This document shows positions 1 to 7,943 of a DNA stretch of 32,120 nucleotides, one piece after another; the stretch's first letter is position 1, and each line of letters starts with the position of its first letter. Location: positions 1-32,120 of the forward strand of contig CABVRZ010000048.1 in the NCBI GenBank assembly GCA_902500775.1, given 5' to 3'. Below the pieces are notes generated by a model that saw nothing but the letters and a program-made list of their open reading frames with translations, ran no database searches and had not been told where the DNA came from. The DNA is from an uncultured Nitrospira sp. Its GTDB lineage: Bacteria; Nitrospirota; Nitrospiria; Nitrospirales; Nitrospiraceae. Position numbers and translations under genes: made by a program.

Positions 1-2
1 TG

Positions 3-1829
3 CCTTCACTGGCTATCGGTGAAGAGACTCATGCGGGCGATGCGGCAAAGAAGGACGGGGATAAAGTCGAAAAGGGTCGGGATGTCTATTATAAGACAGA
101 AGGCATCGTGTCTGGTGCTCCGGCTCCTAAGACGACGGATGGTGTTAAGGACTATCCGAGGTATAACTTTGAAAGTCGTGTGTTGCTCTGGTTTGCGAAC
201 CAGCAGCATCTCTACTACGGCAGCTTTGTGCTGGCTGTGCCGATTTTCTGCATGATCATCGAGTTTATGGGGGTTGTGACGAAGGATAAGGCGCTCGCGA
301 AGCGCTATGACCAATTGGCTTATGATTTCATTAAGATCAGTCTTACTGCCTACTCCCTCACGGCTATCCTGGGAGGTATTCTGATCTTTACCTTCTTGAC
401 TCTGTATCCGGCCTTCTTCTCCTATTTGTCTGGCATCTTCCGTCCTGTCATGCACATCTATGCATTGATGTTTGTGGCGGAGAGTGGAACTCTCTACATT
501 TACTACTATGGATGGGACAAGATGAGGGAGGGCTTCCTCAAGTGGATCCATTTGAGCATGTCCGTCGTCTTGAACGTCATCGGGACATTGCTCATGTTCC
601 TCGCAAACTCTTGGATCGGTTTCATGATGTCGCCTGCTGGCGTTGATGAGCAGGGTCGGTACCTCGGAAATATCTGGCATGTGATTCACACCGCACTCTG
701 GAATCCACTTAACCTCCATCGAATCCTGGGTAATATGGCCTTTGGTGGTGGTGTTGTCGCGGCTTATGCTGCGTACAAGTTTTTGGCCTCAAAAACGGAT
801 GAGGACCGAGCCCATTATGATTGGATGGGCTACATCGCTATGGCTTTGGGTGTGGCGTTTCTGATCCCATTGCCATTTGCCGGATACTGGCTCATGCGTG
901 AAGTTTATGCGTATCGGCAGCAGATGGGTATTACATTGATGGGCGGACTGCTTGCCTGGTTGTTCATCATTCAAGCCACCATGATCGGAATCCTGTTCTT
1001 GAGCACCAATTACTATCTCTGGCAGGCCATGGGTCGCATGCGCGGGGCAGAGAAATATCAACGATACATCAAGTATCTGGTCTTCCTGCTTGCCTGCGGT
1101 TATATGGTCTTTATTACTCCGCACACGATGGTAATGACTCCGGCGGAGCTGAAGGCCATGGGAGGTCAACAGCACCCAGTGTTGGGTAACTATGGGGTTA
1201 TGTCTGCGAAAAACGGAGGCATTAACGTCATTATTACAACCACGGTCTTGAGCTTTGTCTGGTATATGCGAGGCAATAAAGTCTCGACTGTATCTTGGGC
1301 GAAGTTCGGTAATATCTTTATGGGCGTGTTCTTCGCTTGTGCATACTTCAATATTATCTTCCTTGCTGTGTACGGATATTACATTCCGGCAAACGTCCGG
1401 GTTGGTCTGTCAGTTCCTCAGGTGGCGACAACTCTGTCCTGTCTCTTCTTCATGTTTGCTTTAAATAGCTTCATGATGAAGGGTGCCAAGCAGATGGGGC
1501 CGATTGAGTGGGGTAAGATCTCCGCTCGTTCGCAATATGCTCTCATTATGTTGGCGACCGCGTTTACCTGGATGATGGGTTTGATGGGCTATATTCGCTC
1601 GTCGGTCAGGCTCTTTTGGCACGTCAATGAAATCATGCGGGATAATTCCCCTTGGGCCTATACCCATACGGTAGGATTTGCCGCCAACATGATTTCAGCC
1701 AACGTGTTGTTTTTCTGGATTACTATTCTCTTTGTTTTCTGGTTGGGTAGCTTAACGGCGAAGAAGGTTCCGGTTGAGTCAAAGGCCGGAATTCCTGGTA
1801 GTGTTCCGCAGCCGGCACCCAGTCATTAA
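3..1829 (+). CDS. Cytochrome bd-like oxidase subunit I (CydA-like), 5' end outside window
   Basis: This is a large hydrophobic protein, probably the catalytic subunit of a bd-like terminal oxidase in the cytoplasmic membrane. The frame is open to the left window edge. A GTG at 108 exists, but the upstream codons read as a plausible hydrophilic leader, so the true start is probably before the window. The N-terminal block SRVLLWFANQQH matches the CydA motif that carries the first haem-ligand histidine, and LHRILGNMAFGGG resembles a second conserved histidine helix. I count roughly a dozen or more hydrophobic segments. A charged C-terminal tail follows the last helix. It leads an operon of cytochrome c proteins, which suggests that electrons arrive from or pass through c haems rather than only from quinol. 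Nitrospira genomes are known to encode such divergent bd-like oxidases. The exact donor and proton pumping cannot be read from sequence. Confidence 0.85.
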   Translation, partial: PSLAIGEETHAGDAAKKDGDKVEKGRDVYYKTEGIVSGAPAPKTTDGVKDYPRYNFESRVLLWFANQQHLYYGSFVLAVPIFCMIIEFMGVVTKDKALAKRYDQLAYDFIKISLTAYSLTAILGGILIFTFLTLYPAFFSYLSGIFRPVMHIYALMFVAESGTLYIYYYGWDKMREGFLKWIHLSMSVVLNVIGTLLMFLANSWIGFMMSPAGVDEQGRYLGNIWHVIHTALWNPLNLHRILGNMAFGGGVVAAYAAYKFLASKTDEDRAHYDWMGYIAMALGVAFLIPLPFAGYWLMREVYAYRQQMGITLMGGLLAWLFIIQATMIGILFLSTNYYLWQAMGRMRGAEKYQRYIKYLVFLLACGYMVFITPHTMVMTPAELKAMGGQQHPVLGNYGVMSAKNGGINVIITTTVLSFVWYMRGNKVSTVSWAKFGNIFMGVFFACAYFNIIFLAVYGYYIPANVRVGLSVPQVATTLSCLFFMFALNSFMMKGAKQMGPIEWGKISARSQYALIMLATAFTWMMGLMGYIRSSVRLFWHVNEIMRDNSPWAYTHTVGFAANMISANVLFFWITILFVFWLGSLTAKKVPVESKAGIPGSVPQPAPSH

Positions 1830-1911
1830 CCTGTGTCTTCTTTGCTAGTCGGCTCAACGGACAGGAGGGGACAAGTCCCCTCCTGAGTTGTAGCTGTAGG
1901 AGGTCACGACC

Positions 1912-3216
1912 TTGGGTAACTTGATTGCAGAAGCACTGTCGATGGGTTGGATGGCTCTGGCCATCCTTGCGGGTCTGCTGGTTTACTTTCAAGTAAGTAT
2001 CAGCGACCCTGCTGCGAAGAAGCGCGCAGTATTTAAGACGTTCATTGGGATTGTATCCTGTTTCCTTCTCTTTATGGCGATCGCCAATTACAAGACTAAC
2101 TTCTATGGCGAAAGCCGGTTGCTCCCTGTCTCATTAGTGATGATCACGGTGACAACCTTCATCATGGCGCTGTACTTCACGAATCTTGGGGCCCTCCTCA
2201 AGATCGGTGGCATGATGTTCTTCGTGGCTGCGTTCCTTTCTGGTTACGGGAACTGGCTTCCTCAAGTGGAAGGTGGCTTTCCGCCGGTTGAGGAGAAGGT
2301 TACGTGGGAAACCATGTCTACTCAGCAGCTGGCTGACAAGGGTGAGGAAATTATCTTTGGCGGGGTCGGAAAGAATAAGGAGCAAGGTGCGATCGGTAAG
2401 GGACAATGTCCGCTTTGCCATGCTTTCCACGCCGGTATGCTCGGTGAGAGAGCGCCAAACTTGTTAGGTTTGCCAACACGCAAGGAGCGCTTAGAGGACC
2501 CTAAGTATTCTAAGGGTAACCCGTCAAAGCGTGAGTATTCGGCCAAGGAGGCATTCCCAGGTTCAGGCACTGCCGAGACCGTGCAGGAATATATTGCAGA
2601 GTCACATGCCTGTCCGAGTTGCTATGTCGTTGCCGGCTATGGGGTGAAAGGCACGAACGATAAAGAAAGCCCGATGCCCTCGATTCATAAGCCACCAATA
2701 TCTCTCAGTCTCGCAGAGCTTGCAGCCGTTGATACTTGGATGTATGCGCGCGAAGGGATCGAGCCTCCATCATTCGATGAAATCGTGAAGTCGTATGAGA
2801 AGTTCGTTCCTGAGGCAGACCGTCCGAAGCAGGCAGATGATAAGCCAGCAGGGGCCACATCGCTGCTGGCAGATGGGTCAGAGCCTGTTGATCAAATTTT
2901 TGCCAAAGCTCAGTGTGTGTCTTGCCATACCATCCCTGGTATTCCTGGTGCCATGGGGACGATCGGTCCGAAGCTTGAGGAAGGGACCACTGCGGCGCAG
3001 CGTATAAAGGATCCAGCCTATAAGGGCACAGCAAAGTCATCTGCTGAATATATTATGGAGTCGATTGTTGATCCGAGCGCCTATGTTGTGAAGCCATTCC
3101 CGGATAAGACAATGCCGGCTATCTTCGGACAAAAATTGAGCGCTGGAGCATTGAAAAAAATTGTTGACTACTTATCGCAAGTAAAAACTGGGGCGCCACC
3201 ACCAAAGATTTCATAG
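1912..3216 (+). CDS. Membrane-anchored diheme cytochrome c protein
   Basis: The 434-residue protein has about four N-terminal membrane helices (residues ~4-27, 44-61, 70-92, 95-115). Two periplasmic cytochrome c domains follow, with haem motifs CPLCH (C166, H170) and CVSCH (C335, H339). The two domains look like a tandem duplication: both carry a downstream block of the form EYI-ES-PS-YVV followed by MP. In domain 1 this block contains CPSCY, which is the counterpart of DPSAY in domain 2 and is therefore probably not a haem site. The TTG start is chosen because AGGAGG at 1898-1903 lies 8 nt upstream. It sits 82 bp after the oxidase gene on the same strand, so it is likely cotranscribed and a partner subunit or electron carrier of the oxidase. 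The role is inferred from context. Confidence 0.85.
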   Translation: MGNLIAEALSMGWMALAILAGLLVYFQVSISDPAAKKRAVFKTFIGIVSCFLLFMAIANYKTNFYGESRLLPVSLVMITVTTFIMALYFTNLGALLKIGGMMFFVAAFLSGYGNWLPQVEGGFPPVEEKVTWETMSTQQLADKGEEIIFGGVGKNKEQGAIGKGQCPLCHAFHAGMLGERAPNLLGLPTRKERLEDPKYSKGNPSKREYSAKEAFPGSGTAETVQEYIAESHACPSCYVVAGYGVKGTNDKESPMPSIHKPPISLSLAELAAVDTWMYAREGIEPPSFDEIVKSYEKFVPEADRPKQADDKPAGATSLLADGSEPVDQIFAKAQCVSCHTIPGIPGAMGTIGPKLEEGTTAAQRIKDPAYKGTAKSSAEYIMESIVDPSAYVVKPFPDKTMPAIFGQKLSAGALKKIVDYLSQVKTGAPPPKIS

Positions 3217-3257
3217 TCCTCAGTTGATCATTATGCGTGAGTAAAGGGAGTTTGCCG

Positions 3258-4295
3258 ATGAAAGCGTTGATGTCTCTTGGTGCTTTGATTGGAGTAGCTG
3301 GGCTGCTTCTTTTGGGTGGAATGTTCTTTGACGTTGTTCCATCCAATACGGTGCGATTAGTCGAAGGGTATATGCCGATCCAGCTGCTGCTTGAAGTGGC
3401 ATGCTTTGTGATCGGTTTTACTGGGCTGAGCTACATGATGAATGCGATGGGTATGGCTCTCCCTAGGTTTTGGCAAGGGATCGGGTTTTGGATATTTTTA
3501 ATGGTCTATCTGAAGTATCGCGTCTATCCTCCGATCCCCTTCAGCGTACGTGCAATGTATGGAACGGTGGGTCTTGTCACGGTATTCATGTGGGTGTCCG
3601 CTAATGAAGAGGACTGGAAGAAGTTTAAGCAGCCTATCATGAATGTCCTTGATGCACAGACCGGAATGAACAGGCTTCTTCGGTACGCATACCTTGTTCT
3701 CATTCCCATTCTAATTGGTGGGTTCTCTTTCAATGCGATGATGCCGAAGTCGGAAGAGCCTATTGAGCTTCGGACAGTACATCCTGCGCCTCCTGCAAGT
3801 ACGAAGGTGCATGGGAAGACGTATACGCTGCAAACCTCACAGAACCCCTATCGGGTTAATCCGGAAGGGAAGTACGATCAAGAATTCTCGAATGCCAATA
3901 TTGTCGAGCAGGGAATGGGGCGTTTGATGAAACCAAATGCCAACCCATGGGATGAGAAGAACCAAGGTTATCTGAAGTATGTCAGAGAAGGTGGAGAGAT
4001 TTTCTTCCAAAATTGTCATTTCTGCCATGGTGACAACCTGAATGGGAGAGGGCTGCACGCCTTTGCCTTCAATCCAATTCCTGCAAATTTTACCGATCCA
4101 GGCACGATCGCACAGTTGCAAGAAACATTTATCTTCTGGCGCGTTTCGAAGGGTGGTATCGGATTACCCAATGAAGGATTCCCGTGGGCTTCAGTCATGC
4201 CTCCATGGGAACAACACCTGACCGTGGATGAAATTTGGAAAGTCGTTTTGTTTGAATATTGGCACACCGGCTACTATCCACGGACTTGGGATTAG
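3258..4295 (+). CDS. Membrane-anchored monoheme cytochrome c protein
   Basis: The protein has about 345 residues and roughly five hydrophobic segments in its first half. The C-terminal cytochrome c domain has one haem motif, CHFCH (C253, C256, H257), followed by GDNLNGRG, typical of class I c domains. A likely distal methionine lies in the SVMPPWE block. I prefer ATG 3258 over the in-frame GTG 3237 because AAGGGAG at 3244-3250 lies 7 nt upstream of it. It follows the diheme cytochrome gene by about 40 bp in the same orientation. The combination of a multi-helix anchor and one c domain fits an electron-transfer subunit attached to the oxidase complex. The exact partner is inferred, not shown. 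Confidence 0.83.
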   Translation: MKALMSLGALIGVAGLLLLGGMFFDVVPSNTVRLVEGYMPIQLLLEVACFVIGFTGLSYMMNAMGMALPRFWQGIGFWIFLMVYLKYRVYPPIPFSVRAMYGTVGLVTVFMWVSANEEDWKKFKQPIMNVLDAQTGMNRLLRYAYLVLIPILIGGFSFNAMMPKSEEPIELRTVHPAPPASTKVHGKTYTLQTSQNPYRVNPEGKYDQEFSNANIVEQGMGRLMKPNANPWDEKNQGYLKYVREGGEIFFQNCHFCHGDNLNGRGLHAFAFNPIPANFTDPGTIAQLQETFIFWRVSKGGIGLPNEGFPWASVMPPWEQHLTVDEIWKVVLFEYWHTGYYPRTWD

Positions 4296-4350
4296 TCGCT
4301 ATACCCCTGAGAATGCCAAACCAAACATAATGAAGATTATGAGGCCAAAC

Positions 4351-6123
4351 ATGATGGACAGTATGACTCAGAAGGCCGGGATCATCGCGGCTGCAGCCTT
4401 CGGAGTGGTTTTAGTGTCGAGTGCTGGATATTCGTCAGTTTCAGCGCAAGGGCTCCCCGAGGGATTTAAAAAGGGTGATCTGGCGCCTGAACCTTCTGCA
4501 GAAATGATTGAAGCGGGGAAGCGAGTCTATTTCACCAAGTGCGTCTGGTGCCATGGTGTCGATGGGGCAGGTGACGGGCCTGGTGCCGATCGTCTCTGGC
4601 CTCGCCCACGTAACTTCAATCAAGGAACATTCAAGATTCGGCATACGGCCAGCGGAGAGTTGCCCTTGTTTGACGCCAAGAAGCCGATCCCAGGTCAAAA
4701 TGATCTCTTCGAAACGGTGACGCATGGTTTACCCGGATCTGCGATGCCTCCGTGGGAAGGTATCTTGAGTGAGGAGCAGCGTCAGCAAGTCCTCTCTTTC
4801 GTGACGACCCAGCTCGTCAAGGATCGAAAGTTTACCGATAAGCAGTCAGAGAGCCAAACAGTGCTTCAGTTGGCTGATTTGAAACCGAAACCTGCCACCG
4901 ATGAAAGTCGAAAGCGTGGTGGTGAGTTAATCGTTGAAAAAAAATGTGTCGAATGTCATGGCATGGAAGGTCGTGGTGATGGAAACGCCTTCAATCTGAA
5001 AGATGACTGGGGCTTCTCCATTCAGCCGGCCAATTGGCATAAGTGCTGGAACTTCCGTGGGAGCCGTCAGGATCCCTACAACGTAGCGAACATTTTTAGA
5101 ACGTTCTCGACTGGTGTGAACGGTACACCAATGCCTTCGTTTGCAGACAACACCACTGTTGATGAACGCTGGGACATTGCCAACTTTGTCAATTCTCTTT
5201 GTGAACGGGATCCACTGGGTAACCCCCTGCCAATCGATCCTCTGACTGATAAACCCAAAATCAATTTCGTCATTCCATCGGATATGGTCGAGGGGGAAAT
5301 CCCAACCGATCTTGAGCATGAAGCGTGGAAAAAGGCTCCAAAGCGATACGTGGCTATGGGAGGGCAGATTACCCACAAGCCAAGGAACTTTGTGAATCGG
5401 CTTGACGATATTTGGGTGCGATCACTCTACAATGATAAACACATTGTCTATCTGGTTGAGTGGGATGACCGAACGAAGAGTGTGGCCGAAGGTAAGCTCC
5501 CTTGGGCTCCTACGCAAGTCAATATCGATGTCAAAGAACAGGATCCCAAGACCGGTGAAGAAGGATCCATTGCTGCCCACCAAAATAACTATGCCGTCTA
5601 TAATGACGCGATTGCCATTGAAACCGCGGTGAAGTGGAAGGAGCTTCCAGCTCCCATCAAGCCGAGGTACTTGTTCGGTACGAACGAACAGTTCCCCATG
5701 GATATTGTGAAGTGGGAAGCGGACGGATCGCTTCGTGCCTTCAAAGGGACGGGCTGGGATAAAGACTTTGAAGAGCGCGACAATTACGAAGAGGCCATGA
5801 AGCTCTTGAAGGCGGAGTGGAAGAATGGCCGGTGGTACGTCATGATTCAGCGGCCTGTCGGAAATAAGAAGGATCAAGATTACGATGAAGATACCTTCTT
5901 TGAAGTGGGCCAATATATCCCAACGGTGTTCTTTGCCTGGGATGGTCATAATGGTGATGCAGGACGGAAGATGGCTGTGTCAGCCTTCTACTACACCTTT
6001 ATGAACCCACCAGTCCCACAGGAGACGTATATTTATCCGGTCGTCATCGCGGTCGGTGTGGTTCTCTTAGAGGGCTGGGTCTTGACCCGCCGTTCAAATA
6101 AGAAAAAAGGAAAGACACTGTAG
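4351..6123 (+). CDS. Diheme c / ethylbenzene dehydrogenase gamma-like haem-b protein
   Basis: This modular exported protein (about 590 residues from ATG 4351) has a signal-like N-terminus ending near VSAQG. Two cytochrome c motifs follow, CVWCH (C64, H68) and CVECH (C199, H203), each followed by a G-GDG block. A long beta-rich domain (about 240-550) resembles the haem-b-binding gamma subunit of ethylbenzene dehydrogenase and related DMSO-reductase-family enzymes. A single C-terminal membrane helix (YIYPVVIAVGVVLLEGWVL) ends in a basic tail. The frame is open back to 4228, inside the previous gene. I prefer ATG 4351 because GAGG lies 6 nt upstream, but 4330 and 4354 are also possible. It is the last gene of the oxidase operon and is followed by a terminator. 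Similar c/b fusions are discussed as gamma-like subunits in Nitrospira nitrite oxidoreductase systems; that link is inference here. Confidence 0.82.
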   Translation: MMDSMTQKAGIIAAAAFGVVLVSSAGYSSVSAQGLPEGFKKGDLAPEPSAEMIEAGKRVYFTKCVWCHGVDGAGDGPGADRLWPRPRNFNQGTFKIRHTASGELPLFDAKKPIPGQNDLFETVTHGLPGSAMPPWEGILSEEQRQQVLSFVTTQLVKDRKFTDKQSESQTVLQLADLKPKPATDESRKRGGELIVEKKCVECHGMEGRGDGNAFNLKDDWGFSIQPANWHKCWNFRGSRQDPYNVANIFRTFSTGVNGTPMPSFADNTTVDERWDIANFVNSLCERDPLGNPLPIDPLTDKPKINFVIPSDMVEGEIPTDLEHEAWKKAPKRYVAMGGQITHKPRNFVNRLDDIWVRSLYNDKHIVYLVEWDDRTKSVAEGKLPWAPTQVNIDVKEQDPKTGEEGSIAAHQNNYAVYNDAIAIETAVKWKELPAPIKPRYLFGTNEQFPMDIVKWEADGSLRAFKGTGWDKDFEERDNYEEAMKLLKAEWKNGRWYVMIQRPVGNKKDQDYDEDTFFEVGQYIPTVFFAWDGHNGDAGRKMAVSAFYYTFMNPPVPQETYIYPVVIAVGVVLLEGWVLTRRSNKKKGKTL

Positions 6124-6161
6124 TCTTTCATTGAACCGCGAATAGGCGTTGTTCTGTCGAA

Positions 6162-6190
6162 GGGGGTGGGGATAACCCACCCCCTTTTTT
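6162..6190 (+). terminator. Intrinsic terminator of the oxidase operon
   Basis: A 9-bp perfect GC-rich stem (GGGGGTGGG at 6162-6170 and CCCACCCCC at 6176-6184) with a 5-nt loop is followed directly by six T (6185-6190) and an AT-rich stretch. It lies 39 bp after the last cytochrome gene and just before mobA, so it separates the respiratory operon from the housekeeping genes. Confidence 0.93.
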
Positions 6191-6210
6191 ATTTATAGAG
6201 TGATGGATTC

Positions 6211-6849
6211 ATGATCTCCGATGTCACAGGGGTTCTTCTGGCGGGAGGAAAGAGTCGACGAATGGGTGTCGATAAGCGTTTCCTTACCGTGGGGGAGCGT
6301 CCCCTGCTGGAGAGGAGCCGCAATGTGCTTTCCCAGATTTTTGAACGTGTGTGTATCGTAATCGCCCAGGATAGTCCGCTACTCGAGGCTCAGATCCCAG
6401 TCGTGCGTGATCTCATCCCATCTTCCGGAAGTTTAGGAGGCATGTATACCGGTCTACACCAAGCCGCAACGCCCTATGTCTTTCTCGCTGCCTGCGATAT
6501 GCCCTTTATCCGTACAGACCTTGTACGGCATATGGTTAACCAAAGAGATGAGATGGATGTGGTCATGGCTTATTGGAACGGCCAACCTCAGCCGACTCAC
6601 GCAATCTACAGCCGAAACTGTCTGCCCGTTGTGGAGGAACTCATTAAAGGTGGTGATCTGAAGATACAGCGGCTGATTACAGCTCCTGCACTCCGCGTTC
6701 GTCTGATTGCAGAAGACGAAATTCGCAAGATTGACCCCGACGGGCGATCGTTTCTGAATATCAATACACCGCCTGATCTTGATCTCGCTCGCTCTCTCTG
6801 CGGTGATCTAATGGATGATCGATACGGTGACCCCACGGAACATGCATGA
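6211..6849 (+). CDS. mobA: Molybdenum cofactor guanylyltransferase
   Basis: MobA attaches GMP to molybdopterin to give the bis-MGD type cofactor used by DMSO-reductase-family enzymes such as nitrite oxidoreductase and nitrate reductases. The N-terminal nucleotide-binding signature is clear: GVLLAGGKSRRMG followed by D21 and K22. The metal-binding acidic motif CDMPF (D96) and a late NINTP-DL motif are also present. Length (212 residues) is normal. The start ATG has only a weak Shine-Dalgarno site. The stop overlaps the next gene's start as ATGA, so the two are translationally coupled. Its position after a respiratory operon fits an organism with abundant molybdoenzymes, but a direct link is inference. 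Confidence 0.92.
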   Translation: MISDVTGVLLAGGKSRRMGVDKRFLTVGERPLLERSRNVLSQIFERVCIVIAQDSPLLEAQIPVVRDLIPSSGSLGGMYTGLHQAATPYVFLAACDMPFIRTDLVRHMVNQRDEMDVVMAYWNGQPQPTHAIYSRNCLPVVEELIKGGDLKIQRLITAPALRVRLIAEDEIRKIDPDGRSFLNINTPPDLDLARSLCGDLMDDRYGDPTEHA

Positions 6850-7832
6850 CACGGTCGCTAGTCATTGTGCATCCAGGCTCCTTGGGAGATGTCCTGCTGG
6901 CAGTACCGGCGATGCGTCGACTTAGAGCTCGGTCCAACGGGCGAGAAATTCTACTGGTTGCCCAGGAGTCTATCAGTCGGTTGCTCATCGCTTGTGGCAT
7001 CATCAATGACTGGATGTCGTGGGAGGGACCGGCTGGGGCTGGGCTTTTTTCAAGCGGCGTTCCACTGCCCTGTAAGCTCAGGGTGTGGTTGAATCGATGT
7101 GATATTGCAGTTGCTTGGATGGATGACAACGAGGACGCCCTTCGTACCACTTTCGAAGAATTTACAGTCGCCGAAGTACGGATTCAGTCCCCATTCTCTC
7201 CTGTATTACGCACGAGGCATCAGAGCCACCGTTTTCTTGAAACGCTGGAGGAGCCAACCGATGATGGGTCCTTGGAGAAGTTCATTCATGTTCCGCCAAG
7301 CGCTGTTGAAGAGGGCATCGCCTGCCTTGAGCGTATCGGGATTCCAAAGGGACGGCCATTTGTGCTGGTGCATCCTGGAAGCGGCAGCGTGCACAAGTGT
7401 CTCGATCCAGAAACCATGGCGGTCATCATTCAGAGGCTTGATCAGAAGGGCCTGGTCCCGGTTGTCATCGAAGGGCCCGCAGATCAGAATGTCCTGGAGC
7501 ATGTGCTGAAGGTCAGTAACCGAAGGGTGCCGATTCTTCGAAATCTTGATCTCACGACGCTTGCGGGAGCGCTTGTCCAAGCCAGGTTCTTTCTGGGGCA
7601 TGATTCAGGGGTGACTCACCTGGCTGCTCTCTTCGGTGTCCGTACCGTTGCCGTCTTCGGTCCGACCGATCCAGATCAATGGGCCCCGCTCGGGGATCAT
7701 GTGACGGTTGTGCAAGGCGCACCCTGCCTCTGCCGATCATGGCAAGCTGTACGACAATGCCATGAGAAACCGTGCCTTAGTGTGTCGCCCCTTCAGATTA
7801 TCGGCTTACTGGAAGCCTCGGGCTTGGCGTAG
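6846..7832 (+). CDS. Glycosyltransferase family 9 (ADP-heptose:LPS heptosyltransferase-like)
   Basis: Proteins of this family transfer heptose from ADP-heptose to the lipopolysaccharide core at the cytoplasmic face of the membrane. Visible motifs are the N-terminal HPGSLGDVLLAVPAMRRL, the central VLVHPGSGS that begins the donor-binding domain, and the C-terminal GHDSGVTHLAALFGV and VFGPTDP-QWAP blocks typical of GT9. The 328-residue length is normal. The last 40 residues contain a small cysteine cluster (CLC, C, C), common in this family. It overlaps mobA by 4 bp. The exact sugar and acceptor cannot be told from sequence, so no gene symbol is given. Confidence 0.88.
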   Translation: MTRSLVIVHPGSLGDVLLAVPAMRRLRARSNGREILLVAQESISRLLIACGIINDWMSWEGPAGAGLFSSGVPLPCKLRVWLNRCDIAVAWMDDNEDALRTTFEEFTVAEVRIQSPFSPVLRTRHQSHRFLETLEEPTDDGSLEKFIHVPPSAVEEGIACLERIGIPKGRPFVLVHPGSGSVHKCLDPETMAVIIQRLDQKGLVPVVIEGPADQNVLEHVLKVSNRRVPILRNLDLTTLAGALVQARFFLGHDSGVTHLAALFGVRTVAVFGPTDPDQWAPLGDHVTVVQGAPCLCRSWQAVRQCHEKPCLSVSPLQIIGLLEASGLA

Positions 7833-7943
7833 CTTTAATCGGAACCCATCGGAATTCAAGGTGATCCGCCTTGTCTCTTTCTGTCTCAGAATGTTAGAGT
7901 ACTCCGTTGATTTCCGTTCATTTGTAACGGCGGAGGGGATTTT

